Shown here in pieces: positions 15,228 through 23,671 of a DNA stretch of 32,738 nucleotides. Every line of letters begins with the position of its first letter. Position 1 is the stretch's first letter. The stretch comes from an uncultured Prevotellaceae bacterium (lineage in GTDB: Bacteria > Bacteroidota > Bacteroidia > Bacteroidales > Bacteroidaceae): positions 1 to 32,738 of the forward strand of contig CADCEQ010000041.1 in the NCBI GenBank assembly GCA_902800435.1, written 5' to 3'. Position numbers and translations under genes: made by a program. The notes beneath the pieces were generated by a model. It saw nothing but the letters and a program-made list of their open reading frames with translations, did no database searches and was not told the DNA's origin.

Positions 15228-16931
15228 TTACCAGCCCCATTGTTTGAAGCCCGTCTCGACGCCGGCCTCGATGAGCCACTTGGCCAGTGTCTGCTCGTAC
15301 ATCTTTGTCAGGTAGACTGCGGCCTCCACGTCCTCCTCCGTATCTTCGGCTTCAGCCAGCCGTGAGCCGTCGTCCGATGAGGTCAGGTACATATATACTT
15401 CCAGAATGTCCAGGATGGTGATGCCTGAGTCGTCAATCATCTCAAGAACGTCGGTAATGGTCAGGTCCACCTTCGCAAAGGTCTCTGACAGGCTGTTCAG
15501 CACGTCGAAGAAGTCGCGTCTGGGAACATAGAGCCGGCTCAGGTTGTCGCCGGGCTGCAATGTTCCGTTCTCAAGCTCCTCGCGGATGTCCTGCTCGAAG
15601 GTGCGTGAGAGACCTTTGTTCTTGATGATTTTTCGCAGGTCGATGCCAATGCCTTCCAGATACTGGATGACCTTCTTGATATTCAGCGTACTCACGAATT
15701 CGTGATAATAGCGGTTCTGCTCACCCTCGTAGTAGATGACGGGCCACACCTGGGCGGCCACCATTGTCTGAATGCCCCAGACGATGGCCGACTGCTGGTG
15801 CTTCAGCTTGAATACCACCATGTTGGTCTGCAACGACGTCTTTCCCGGCACGATGCTCTTGGTGAATCCCTTCTTTGTCATCCAGGGCAGGATGCCGCGT
15901 ACACACTGTATCGGAACATAGTTGTCGTGGCGGCTGTGCTCAATGTAATAGTTCTTCGTGACGTCAGGCTCCCATCCCTCAGCGAGGCTGATTTCCTTGA
16001 GCTTGGCCCTGAGCGCCTTGGCCTGTTCGCTGTTCTTGTTCATGTAGGCCGGTTGGAATACCTGGCTGAGAGAGTCCAGGTCCATGATGCCACTCCTTGA
16101 TGCCACACCCTTGTCCTTCGTGTCGAACAGTTCCTTGGCGTACGATGCTGCCGGCTCCTTGAACAGGTCGTGGTAGTCAATGCCCAGGTGGCAATTTTCG
16201 TTGACAGAGGTGATCATCAGCACCACGTCCGTCACGTCGTCGCATACGTCCTTGTCCACATAGTCGGTGTAGATGCGCTCGAAGTCCAGTGGACCGCCGC
16301 CGGCGAAGGTCTTGTCAAACCGGATTCCCTTGTACTTGTCCACCATGTCGGTCAGCTTGGCGGCATACATCGACTCCGTGCCGCCTTGCGAGAAGCCCAT
16401 GTTGAACAGGTACTTTCCCTGTGGTATCTCTGCGTCGGTCAGCAGCTGCTGTGCGGCCAGCAGTCCGTCCAGACAGTTGCGGGCGTTGGTGTCGCCACAC
16501 AGATAGGCTATCGGATGGTTGATGGACGAGCCGTAGCCAATGTAGTCGCTCATGACCATGATGTAGTTGGGCTTTAGAGGGTTGGCCGGCAACCCGCTGG
16601 GCACGTCGAGTTCGCCCTGTGACGGGGCCTGGCGAGGCGACCCTATCGTGTGGTGGTTCATCATGATAACGCCGTCGCAAGGCACACTGCCGTCGACGAT
16701 GTCGGAGGGTGCCATGATGATGCCGCTCACGGTGGCCGGCTGACCATCGGCATTGACCGACGGGTACTCGTAAATATACAGACGCACGTCGCGGCTGCCC
16801 AGCGAGAAACCATCAATCTGCGCCTTGACCGTCGTGTCACACTGTGAGAGTATGGTGTAGGCGTTGTCCTGTGCCGTTGCCGTCAGCGTGGTGCCGACGA
16901 GTGCCAACAGCGTAAGTACGTATTTCTTCAT
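15228..16931 (-). CDS. secreted alpha/beta hydrolase, possible lipase
   Basis: The 567-residue protein has a signal peptide (about residues 1-20, TATAQ). The nucleophile elbow GFSQGG puts the catalytic serine at 181. It is preceded by IMVMSDYIGYG and a helix ARNCLDGLLAAQQLL, an arrangement seen in secretory lipases and S9-like esterases. A later HSRHDNYVPIQCVRG segment resembles the region holding the acid residue in this fold. The last 150 residues have no motif I recognise. It follows the EEP-family gene by ten bases, so the two exported enzymes are probably cotranscribed. A lipid or ester substrate is inference. Confidence 0.7.
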   Translation of the reverse strand: MKKYVLTLLALVGTTLTATAQDNAYTILSQCDTTVKAQIDGFSLGSRDVRLYIYEYPSVNADGQPATVSGIIMAPSDIVDGSVPCDGVIMMNHHTIGSPRQAPSQGELDVPSGLPANPLKPNYIMVMSDYIGYGSSINHPIAYLCGDTNARNCLDGLLAAQQLLTDAEIPQGKYLFNMGFSQGGTESMYAAKLTDMVDKYKGIRFDKTFAGGGPLDFERIYTDYVDKDVCDDVTDVVLMITSVNENCHLGIDYHDLFKEPAASYAKELFDTKDKGVASRSGIMDLDSLSQVFQPAYMNKNSEQAKALRAKLKEISLAEGWEPDVTKNYYIEHSRHDNYVPIQCVRGILPWMTKKGFTKSIVPGKTSLQTNMVVFKLKHQQSAIVWGIQTMVAAQVWPVIYYEGEQNRYYHEFVSTLNIKKVIQYLEGIGIDLRKIIKNKGLSRTFEQDIREELENGTLQPGDNLSRLYVPRRDFFDVLNSLSETFAKVDLTITDVLEMIDDSGITILDILEVYMYLTSSDDGSRLAEAEDTEEDVEAAVYLTKMYEQTLAKWLIEAGVETGFKQWGW

Positions 16932-16941
16932 TGTCCTGACT

Positions 16942-18075
16942 CTATCTGATGATACGTTTCTTGTTGTCCTGATGCTGACGCTCGATGACCAGTCCCTTCG
17001 TGGACTGGCCTATGCGCTGGCCGCCCAGGTTGTAGTATTCGGCATCGCCCTGCTCCGCATCCATAAGTCCGTTGACGCCAGTGACGGTCGAATACTCCTT
17101 GCCCACAACCTGGAATGTGGCCGACAGAGGATAATGGTCGCCCAGCGGCTTGCCGTCCTGGAGGTAGCCCTCCTTGTCGAGCTTCATGCTCACGGCCTTG
17201 ATCTGCGTGCCGGTAGAGGGGTTCACATATAGAATCTTGTCAAGCACTTCGCCGCCACTGATGCCGTCGTCTTTCGTCTCAGGGAACAGCCCCTTGTTCT
17301 GCAGTTCCACCCAGACATCTGTGACGGTGCCTTTGCCTGAATTGTTGATGGCGTCAATGAACGCTGCCTTCACGTTGTCCTGACCGTAGAAGCTGTTCAT
17401 GTCGCCCATGATGATGATGGGGCGTGTGTCGAGGCGGCTTAGTATCTCGTCCCTGAGCTGCTGCCACTGCACCTGTCGGGCTTCCTTGTCCTTTGCGTCC
17501 TTGCCTTCCAGCTCGTCCTTGTCGTCGCTGGCGTCCATGTGCATGTTATATACCAGCAGGCTCAGGCCGTTGGCGAGCGTCACATTGTAGCGGCGGAATC
17601 CCTTGGTGATGATGTCGTCCAGCGCATGGCTGAACTTTCCGAAGCTGGCCGTCCACGCCGTCCGTTCGGTCGACTCCAGGGTGATGTCCTTCTTCCAGAA
17701 TGTGCAAAGGCCGTCGCACTCGAAGCGGTGGTTCTGCAGGTGCAGGAAGTCGATGTCGCGCCCTTCAACGCCGATGTCGCCGCTCCATGTGTCGTTGGCA
17801 TAGTCGTCCTCCATCCAGGGGATGAGCACATCGTGGTAGTTGAAGTCCTCCTGCATACAGACGATGTCATAGCCCTTCTTCATCAGGTACTTCCCGATTC
17901 TGGCCGTGCCCACTGCACCAGGGCCGTCAGCATTTACATTGACTACCAGAATCTTCTGCGGAAGGCCGTCGACGTTCAGCGTTGCAACACTGAACGTCTC
18001 TGACTTTTGGGCGCTTGCACCCATACAGAGCAAGGCCATCAGCGCAGTAGCGATAGTACGCTTTTTTTCTTTCAT
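16942..18075 (-). CDS. secreted endonuclease/exonuclease/phosphatase (EEP) family protein
   Basis: The 377-residue exported protein has a signal peptide (about 1-22, ASAQ) and a DNase I-like fold. Likely catalytic residues: Asn34 (ATLNVDGLP), Glu76 (CMQED), His179 (YNMHMDA), Asp225/Asn227 (IMGDMNSFYG), Asp279 (VLDKIL) and His314 (GDHYPLSATF). This fold covers nucleases, inositol phosphatases and neutral sphingomyelinases; the sequence alone does not decide. The last 32 residues (EYYNLGGQRIG...KGLVIERQ...KKRIIR) resemble the short C-terminal 'YNLxGxRV...KGI.I..GKK' signals of Prevotella secreted proteins. It leads an operon with the hydrolase and has a strong promoter. Confidence 0.78.
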   Translation of the reverse strand: MKEKKRTIATALMALLCMGASAQKSETFSVATLNVDGLPQKILVVNVNADGPGAVGTARIGKYLMKKGYDIVCMQEDFNYHDVLIPWMEDDYANDTWSGDIGVEGRDIDFLHLQNHRFECDGLCTFWKKDITLESTERTAWTASFGKFSHALDDIITKGFRRYNVTLANGLSLLVYNMHMDASDDKDELEGKDAKDKEARQVQWQQLRDEILSRLDTRPIIIMGDMNSFYGQDNVKAAFIDAINNSGKGTVTDVWVELQNKGLFPETKDDGISGGEVLDKILYVNPSTGTQIKAVSMKLDKEGYLQDGKPLGDHYPLSATFQVVGKEYSTVTGVNGLMDAEQGDAEYYNLGGQRIGQSTKGLVIERQHQDNKKRIIR

Positions 18076-18116
18076 CGTTTTCAGTCTTTTTTACTTCTTT
18101 AGTTGATATGAGTTGG

Positions 18117-18148
18117 CAAAGGTAGGAAAAAATAGGGAAAAGAACAAA
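18117..18148 (-). promoter_or_regulatory. promoter of the EEP/hydrolase operon
   Basis: On the minus strand TACCTTTG (18117-18124) with TTTG at 18145-18148, spaced 20 bases, fits the Bacteroidetes consensus. It is back to back with the menB promoter. Confidence 0.75.
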
Positions 18149-18166
18149 TAATTCAGGGAAATTGTG

Positions 18167-18174
18167 TATCTTTG
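18167..18174 (+). promoter_or_regulatory. -7 box of menB-preA-menC-menE
   Basis: TATCTTTG matches TAnnTTTG, 28 bases before the menB ATG. No clear -33 TTTG. Because the promoter lies here, the in-frame GTG at 18164 cannot be the translation start. Confidence 0.6.
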
Positions 18175-18202
18175 CACAGAAATTTATAAAAAAAGAAACA
18201 AG

Positions 18203-19060
18203 ATGGCAAACAGACAGTGGAAAGAGATTCGTAAGTTCGAGGAAATTCTCTTCGAAGAGTATAATGGCATCGCCAAAATCACCATTAACCGCCCGCACTA
18301 CCGCAACGCCTTCACCCCGCGGACGACGTTAGAGCTGAGCCAGGCTTTTGCCGAGTGTCGCGAACTGGCCCGCATCCGGGTGGTGCTGCTGACGGGGGCT
18401 ATGTCAGAAGTGCCCGAAGGCAAACGGCCCGAGGACGTGAAGCACGCCTTCTGTTCAGGTGGCGACATGCACGTCAAGGGCCGTGGCGGCTACATCGACG
18501 ATGAGGGCGTTCCGCGTCTCTCCGTGCTCGATGTGCAGATGCAGATACGCCGTCTGCCGAAGCCCGTCATTGCGATGGTCAACGGCTACGCCATTGGTGG
18601 TGGCCACGTGCTCCACCTCGTCTGCGACCTCACCATTGCCAGCGAGAACGCCATCTTCGGACAGACAGGTCCCAAGGTTGGCTCCTTCGATGCCGGCTTC
18701 GGCTCCTCATACCTCGCCCGCATCGTCGGCCAGAAGAAGGCGCGCGAAATCTGGTTCCTCTGCCGCCAGTACTCCGCCGCCGAGGCTGAGCGCATGGGCC
18801 TGGTCAACAAGGTCGTGCCCCTTTCGGAGCTGGAGGACGAGTGCGTCCGCTGGGCCGAGGAGATGATGCAGCGCTCGCCCATTGCCCTGCGTATGATCAA
18901 GGCCGGACTCAACGCTGAGCTCGACGGCCAGGCCGGCATTCAGCAGCTGGCCGGCGACGCCACCATGCTCTACTACTTCCTCGACGAGGCCCAGGAGGGC
19001 GGCCGTGCCTTCCTCGAGAAGCGCAAGCCCGACTTCGAGCAGTACCCCAAGATTCCGTAA
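18203..19060 (+). CDS. menB: 1,4-dihydroxy-2-naphthoyl-CoA synthase
   Basis: The 285-residue crotonase-fold enzyme cyclises o-succinylbenzoyl-CoA. The sequence is characteristic throughout: [44 protein letters not shown], the oxyanion loop [58 protein letters not shown] and the C-terminal [16 protein letters not shown]. The ATG at 18203 ([17 protein letters not shown]) is chosen because it matches the family N-terminus and the promoter lies upstream. It starts the second men block, 24 bases before the PreA-like gene. Confidence 0.97.
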   Translation: MANRQWKEIRKFEEILFEEYNGIAKITINRPHYRNAFTPRTTLELSQAFAECRELARIRVVLLTGAMSEVPEGKRPEDVKHAFCSGGDMHVKGRGGYIDDEGVPRLSVLDVQMQIRRLPKPVIAMVNGYAIGGGHVLHLVCDLTIASENAIFGQTGPKVGSFDAGFGSSYLARIVGQKKAREIWFLCRQYSAAEAERMGLVNKVVPLSELEDECVRWAEEMMQRSPIALRMIKAGLNAELDGQAGIQQLAGDATMLYYFLDEAQEGGRAFLEKRKPDFEQYPKIP

Positions 19061-19084
19061 GTTCACATTAATATATTAATAACC

Positions 19085-20557
19085 ATGGGACTGATGCATA
19101 TTAAGGAAGAGGCATCACGGTGTCTGCTATGTGTGGATGCACCGTGTAGTAAACCGTGTAAGAAGGGCGACCCCGCAAGGGCTATCCGTGCCATCCGCTT
19201 TGGCAACGAGACGTTGGCAGGGCGCTGGGTTGCCGAGTGTAATGACCAGGAACTGGAGGCTGCTGAGAGAGCCTGCATCCACTACGACCGCCCGATACGT
19301 ATTAGGGAGCTGCTACGCTCTGTGGGCTATGAAACGGCTGCCCCAGACACGACCCCTTCGCTCAGCATCGACTTTTGTGGCATTCGGTGTGAGAATCCGT
19401 TCTTCCTGGCCTCGTCGGCTATCTGTACGAACTACGAGATGGTGGCGCGAGCCTTCGATGCCGGCTGGGCGGGTGTGTTCTACAAGACTATCTGCCTGCA
19501 GGACATCAGGGAGGTGTCGCCGCGATTCGATGCCCTTCACAAGGAGGGAACGGGCGACTTTTTCGCCTTCCGGAACATGGAGCAGTTGAGCGAGAATCCC
19601 GTCTCTGTTGACTTCGACATCCTCCGGCGGCTGAAGCAGGACTACCCGACGAAGGTGGTGGTCGCCTCTATCATGGGGCAAACGGAGGAGGAGTGGATAG
19701 AACTGGCCAAGATGGCCGAGGAGGCTGGCGTCGATGCAGTCGAACTGAACTTCTCGTGTCCTCAGATGCGTCTGGCGGGTATGGGTAGTGACGTGGGGCA
19801 GGATTCTGAGTTGGTACTCTTCTACACGGCATACGTCAAGCGCACTGTTAAGATTCCCGTCATTCCCAAGATGACGCCGAATATCACCCAGATAAACCAG
19901 CCCGCTATGGCGGCCTATTTCGCCAGTGCCGATGCTATCTCGGCCATCAATACCATCAAGAGTGTCACGATGGGCGACCGTGCAGAGGTCAGCGGATGTA
20001 AGACCATCAGCGGACTCTCGGGACGCGCCGTGAAGCCCATCGCACTGCGTTTTATCCTCGAGATGGCCAAGAACCCCCTAATCACTGGTGCGCACGGACA
20101 GGCCGTCCAATTGAGCGGTATCGGAGGCATCGAGACGTGGCGCGACGCTCTAGAGTTCATCCAGTTGGGATGCCGTAATGTGCAGGTGTGTACTGCTGTC
20201 ATGCAGTATGGCTACCGTATCATCGACGATTTGATACTTGGCCTCCAGCACTATATGGCCGAGCGTGGTCTCGCCTCGGTTGAAGCTCTGGTCGGTGAGG
20301 AACTGCCAAACTTCGTAACCCCCACCGACCTAGACCGCGATACGATTGTTTATCCGAAGATTGACCGTGAACGCTGTATTGGCTGTGGCCGCTGCTACGT
20401 GTCGTGCCAGGACGGTGGTCACCAGGCCATCACGTTCGACGCCGACAGCCGTCAGCCGCGAATCGTCGGCACGAAGTGCGTCGGCTGCCACCTCTGCCGT
20501 CTCGTCTGTCCGACGGGAGCCATTGGTGTCACGAAGCGCATCGACAAGAAATTCTGA
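19085..20557 (+). CDS. PreA-like dihydropyrimidine dehydrogenase subunit with extra N-terminal Cys motif
   Basis: A 490-residue iron-sulfur flavoprotein. Residues 1-90 hold a Cys cluster (C13, C16, C21, C25: CLLCVDAPCSKPC) like the first half of the Fe-S domain of GltD/PreT. Residues about 93-400 are a dihydroorotate-dehydrogenase-type FMN barrel (NPFFLASSAICTNYEM, ELNFSCPQM, PVIPKMTPNITQI, GLSGRAVKPIALRF, LSGIGGIETWRDALEF). The C-terminus has two 4Fe-4S motifs (CIGCGRCYVSC, CVGCHLCRLVC). PreA reduces uracil or thymine with a PreT partner, but no PreT-like gene is here. Where mammalian DPD, as I recall, has catalytic Cys (LACGQD), this reads SDVGQD. Its place between menB and menC is unusual, so the substrate is uncertain. 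Confidence 0.82.
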   Translation: MGLMHIKEEASRCLLCVDAPCSKPCKKGDPARAIRAIRFGNETLAGRWVAECNDQELEAAERACIHYDRPIRIRELLRSVGYETAAPDTTPSLSIDFCGIRCENPFFLASSAICTNYEMVARAFDAGWAGVFYKTICLQDIREVSPRFDALHKEGTGDFFAFRNMEQLSENPVSVDFDILRRLKQDYPTKVVVASIMGQTEEEWIELAKMAEEAGVDAVELNFSCPQMRLAGMGSDVGQDSELVLFYTAYVKRTVKIPVIPKMTPNITQINQPAMAAYFASADAISAINTIKSVTMGDRAEVSGCKTISGLSGRAVKPIALRFILEMAKNPLITGAHGQAVQLSGIGGIETWRDALEFIQLGCRNVQVCTAVMQYGYRIIDDLILGLQHYMAERGLASVEALVGEELPNFVTPTDLDRDTIVYPKIDRERCIGCGRCYVSCQDGGHQAITFDADSRQPRIVGTKCVGCHLCRLVCPTGAIGVTKRIDKKF

Positions 20558-20561
20558 AAGA

Positions 20562-21581
20562 ATGAAGGTAACGATAGAGGAGCGCGTGCTCCATTTCAAG
20601 CAGCCGGCGGGGACGTCGCGAGGGGTGTATACGGAGCGGAAGAGCTGGTTTGTAACCGTCAGCGATGGTGACCGCTGTGGAGTGGGGGAGTGTGCCCCGC
20701 TGCCTGACCTCAGCTGTGACGCGAGGTCTGACTACGCTGAGGTGCTGCGACGGTTCTGCGATGAGTTGGAGCAGACGGGCGAGATTCCCTACGAGGCGAT
20801 GCGTGACTATCCCTCGATGCTCTTCGGGCTGGAGACGGCGATGCTTAACCTCCGTCATGGCAACAGGCTGTTTGACACGGCCTTCGCTCGCGGCGAGATG
20901 GGCATTCCCATCAACGGACTGGTGTGGATGGGCAGCTACGACGAGATGCTGCAGCGGATGGAACAGAAGCTGGAGCAGGGCTTCCGCTGCGTGAAGCTGA
21001 AGATCGGGGCCATCGACTTCGAACAGGAGGTGGATCTGGTGCGCCGCATTCGCGACCGATTCTCTTGGCACGAGGTAGAAATCAGGCTCGATGCCAACGG
21101 CGGCTTCAGCTACGATGACGATGTGCTCTACAAGCTGGAACTGCTTTCGCAGTATGCCCAGAGTATCGAACAGCCGATAAAGGCAGGCCAGTGGGCCTAT
21201 ATGGCCAGACTGTGCCGCGAGTCGCCGCTGCCCATCGCCCTCGACGAGGAACTGATTGGCGTTAACGACCTTGAGCAGAAGGCACAGCTGCTGAACATCA
21301 TCAAGCCTGCCTACATCGTGCTGAAGCCGTCGCTGCACGGCGGCATGGCGGGCTGTCGCGAGTGGATAGAGGCGGCCCGGCAGCACGATGTGGGGTCGTG
21401 GATTACGTCGGCCCTGGAGAGCAACGTCGGGCTGAATGCTATTGCGCAGTTCTGCAGCAGCGTCTACGGCGACCACATCACGATGCCGCAGGGGCTGGGC
21501 ACGGGGCAGTTGTTTACCGATAATATTCCGATGCCGCTGGAGATACGCGGCGACCAACTGTGGATCTCAAGGAATTCTTAG
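20562..21581 (+). CDS. menC: o-succinylbenzoate synthase (enolase superfamily)
   Basis: The 339-residue enzyme dehydrates SHCHC to o-succinylbenzoate. It has the enolase-superfamily layout: an N-terminal capping domain (GVGECAPLPDLS), then a barrel with the KxK pair in CVKLKIGAIDF, metal ligands in RLDANGGFSY, SIEQPI and ALDEEL, and the second lysine in IVLKPSLHGG, ending in TSALESNVGLNAIAQF. The ATG at 20562 is four bases after the preA stop; the reading frame upstream is only a shadow of preA. It overlaps menE by 22 bases. The men context makes OSB synthase far more likely than another enolase-superfamily activity. Confidence 0.92.
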   Translation: MKVTIEERVLHFKQPAGTSRGVYTERKSWFVTVSDGDRCGVGECAPLPDLSCDARSDYAEVLRRFCDELEQTGEIPYEAMRDYPSMLFGLETAMLNLRHGNRLFDTAFARGEMGIPINGLVWMGSYDEMLQRMEQKLEQGFRCVKLKIGAIDFEQEVDLVRRIRDRFSWHEVEIRLDANGGFSYDDDVLYKLELLSQYAQSIEQPIKAGQWAYMARLCRESPLPIALDEELIGVNDLEQKAQLLNIIKPAYIVLKPSLHGGMAGCREWIEAARQHDVGSWITSALESNVGLNAIAQFCSSVYGDHITMPQGLGTGQLFTDNIPMPLEIRGDQLWISRNS

Positions 21582-22528
21582 CCGAATGGCACAACGACAG
21601 TCCGACGGTGCTGGTGCATACCAGCGGCTCGACGGGCAAGCCGAAGCCGATGTGGGTCGAGAAGCGGCGCATGGAGGCTTCGGCGCGGATGACGTGCGAC
21701 TTCCTCGGACTGCGTGAGGGCGACACGGCGCTGCTGTGCCTGCCGCTTGACTATATTGCCGGGAAGATGGTGGTGGTGCGGTCGCTGGTTAGGGGGCTGA
21801 GGCTGGTCTGCGTGGAGCCCAGCGGAGAACCGCTGGGCACGGAGACGGACCGGATTGATTTCGCGGCGATGGTGCCGATGCAGGTGTGGAACTCGCTGCG
21901 GGTGCCGGAGCAGCGGGAGCGGCTGATGCGGATACGCCAGCTCATCGTCGGCGGCGGTGCCATCGACGACGCACTGGCCCGTGAACTGGTCGGCCTTCCC
22001 AACCAGATATGGAGCACCTACGGCATGACAGAGACCTTGTCGCATATAGCGCTGCGGCGCCTCAACGGGCCGGAGGCCAGCGAGTGGTACACACCGTTTG
22101 CTGGTGTCACGCTGTCGCAGACCGCTGAGGGCTGTCTCGTCATCGACGCGCCCGCCGTCTACGACGGACAACTCATAACCAACGACATCGCAGAACTCGC
22201 CAATGACGGGCGTTTCAAGATTCTCGGTCGCAAAGACAACGTTATCTGTTCTGGTGGGTTGAAGATTCAGGCTGAGGAGGTAGAACGGCTGCTTAGTGCT
22301 CATTTGCGCGAACCTTTTATCATTACGAAGCGGCGCGATGAGAAGTTTGGCGAGGTGGTTGTGCTGCTGACTGAGGGCGACACCGCTGCCGCCAAAACCA
22401 TCAGCGAGCAAGTGCTGCCCAAATATTGGCAGCCGCGTGCATACGTCCATACAGACCGCATTCCCTTGACGGCCACAGACAAACCTGCCCGCCGCCAAGC
22501 CGAACAAATAGCAAAAAACAACGCTTAA
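21560..22528 (+). CDS. menE: o-succinylbenzoate-CoA ligase (short form)
   Basis: The 322-residue AMP-forming ligase activates o-succinylbenzoate with CoA. The P-loop-like motif is HTSGSTGKPKPMWVEK, and further ANL motifs are STYGMTETLSHIA, GQLITNDIAEL, FKILGRKDNVICSGGLKIQAEEVE and the C-terminal catalytic-lysine region LTATDKPARRQA. It lacks the first ~100 residues of longer MenE proteins, which is usual in Bacteroidetes. The start is GTG at 21560, inside menC, giving MDLKEFLAEWHNDSP. Its stop overlaps the convergent aroB stop by four bases (TTAA). Confidence 0.94.
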   Translation: MDLKEFLAEWHNDSPTVLVHTSGSTGKPKPMWVEKRRMEASARMTCDFLGLREGDTALLCLPLDYIAGKMVVVRSLVRGLRLVCVEPSGEPLGTETDRIDFAAMVPMQVWNSLRVPEQRERLMRIRQLIVGGGAIDDALARELVGLPNQIWSTYGMTETLSHIALRRLNGPEASEWYTPFAGVTLSQTAEGCLVIDAPAVYDGQLITNDIAELANDGRFKILGRKDNVICSGGLKIQAEEVERLLSAHLREPFIITKRRDEKFGEVVVLLTEGDTAAAKTISEQVLPKYWQPRAYVHTDRIPLTATDKPARRQAEQIAKNNA

Positions 22529-23574
22529 AGACCTTCGCGATAGAAGTCGAGGGCTTCTTCAATCTCCTGCGTCGTGGCTGTCTGGTTGATGCGTATGTCG
22601 CCGACGTCACCCAGCAGGGTGAAGTTGATGTCGTCAAGCAGGGTGGGGTAGTCGTCGCAGGTGATGGGCATGCGGCCGTAGTGGTCGAGGATGAACCGCA
22701 CGGTCTGGCGCATCTTGTCAGTGGGGAAGCCCGTCTTGATACAGCTGAGGTAGAGCTCGCAGACCAGGCCGTAGGCAACGGCATAGCCGTGCAGTACAGG
22801 AGCCTCCCCCTGCCCCCTCCGAAGAGAGGGGGTTCTTAGAGCCAACGACTCGAAAGCGTGGCCGACGGTGTGGCCAAGGTTCAGGGCCTTGCGCAGGCCC
22901 CGCTCCATCGGGTCTTCCTCGACGATGCGCTCCTTCACCTTCACCGAGTCTTCGAGCATGCGGCTCAGTTGGTAGTAGTCGATGATGTCGAGGTCGAACG
23001 TCAGCAGCTCTGCCCACATCCCGCTGTCGGAACTTATCAGCCCGTGCTTCAGCATCTCAGCGTAGCCCGACAGGATATTCTCGTGGTCGAGCGTTCGCAG
23101 GAAGGTGGTGTCGAGGATGACGCTGCGGGCCGTGCTGAATACTCCAATCTCATTCTTCAGTCCGCCGAAGTTGATGCCCGTCTTGCCGCCTACCGAGGCA
23201 TCGACCATTGCCAGCAGCGTGGTGGGGATGTTGATGTAGTTGAGTCCGCGCTTGAACGTCGAGGCCGCGAAGCCGCCGAGGTCGGTCACCATACCGCCGC
23301 CGAGGTTCACCATCAGCGAGTGGCGGGTGGCGCCGCCCTGCTGCAGGCACGTCCACACGTGGCTGAGCGAGTCGAGCGTCTTATGGCTGTCGGTGGCTCC
23401 GATGGTGATGATTTCAGCACCGCGCAGGCAGTCGAAACCCGCGACGACGGGCAGACACAGCTGTTCCGTCGTCTCGTCTACTAATATAAATGTACGGTCG
23501 CGCTCGCATTCCTCGACCGCTGTGGTCACTGCTGTCTCCAGTTTAGTTGATATGATAACCTTCTGCTTTTCCAT
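22525..23574 (-). CDS. aroB: 3-dehydroquinate synthase
   Basis: The 349-residue NAD- and metal-dependent enzyme catalyses the second shikimate step. Signatures: NLGGGMVTDLGGFAASTFKRG, NIPTTLLAMVDASVGGKTGIN, the metal-ligand Glu in SGYAEMLKHGL, and the His ligands in LNLGHTVGHAFE and LHGYAVAYG. The ATG at 23574 (MEKQKVIIS) is chosen; the frame runs 90 codons further upstream, but across the promoter and into the divergent gene. Residues about 246-259 (RTPSLRRGQGEAP) are encoded by a hairpin element placed between the two His-ligand segments. The product feeds chorismate, the substrate of MenF. Confidence 0.95.
   Translation of the reverse strand: MEKQKVIISTKLETAVTTAVEECERDRTFILVDETTEQLCLPVVAGFDCLRGAEIITIGATDSHKTLDSLSHVWTCLQQGGATRHSLMVNLGGGMVTDLGGFAASTFKRGLNYINIPTTLLAMVDASVGGKTGINFGGLKNEIGVFSTARSVILDTTFLRTLDHENILSGYAEMLKHGLISSDSGMWAELLTFDLDIIDYYQLSRMLEDSVKVKERIVEEDPMERGLRKALNLGHTVGHAFESLALRTPSLRRGQGEAPVLHGYAVAYGLVCELYLSCIKTGFPTDKMRQTVRFILDHYGRMPITCDDYPTLLDDINFTLLGDVGDIRINQTATTQEIEEALDFYREGL
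22800..22838 (+). repeat. C/G-rich hairpin element, copy D (in aroB)
   Basis: Plus strand begins GAGCCTCCCCCTGCCCCCTC; stem CCCCCTC (22813-22819), loop CGAAGA, GAGGGGG (22826-22832). The TCCCCCTGCCCC core is shared with copy F. aroB reads it in reverse as PSLRRGQGEA, the same frame as F in the S4 gene (PLPHREGQGES). Confidence 0.8.
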
Positions 23575-23582
23575 AACGGCGG

Positions 23583-23590
23583 CAAAATTA
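23583..23590 (-). promoter_or_regulatory. -7 box of aroB
   Basis: TAATTTTG on the minus strand fits TAnnTTTG, eight bases before the aroB ATG, so this mRNA would be leaderless or nearly so. No clear -33 element. Confidence 0.4.
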
Positions 23591-23671
23591 AAAAAAATAA
23601 TTGAAAAACGTTTCAGTTCATTAAACTTTTCTTTCGCTCTAACGTCAGAAAGGAGTAAATGTAACTTTTTT

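Noticed and set aside
18164..18202. Possible upstream extension of menB from a GTG
   Set aside because: The extension contains the TATCTTTG promoter box and the MenB family N-terminus begins at the ATG at 18203.
20529..21557. Minus-strand open frame of 342 codons
   Set aside because: It is antisense to menC and has no recognisable motif or promoter.
23240..23671. Upstream extension of the beta-barrel receptor frame
   Set aside because: It runs antisense through aroB; the ATG at 23672 gives a proper signal peptide.
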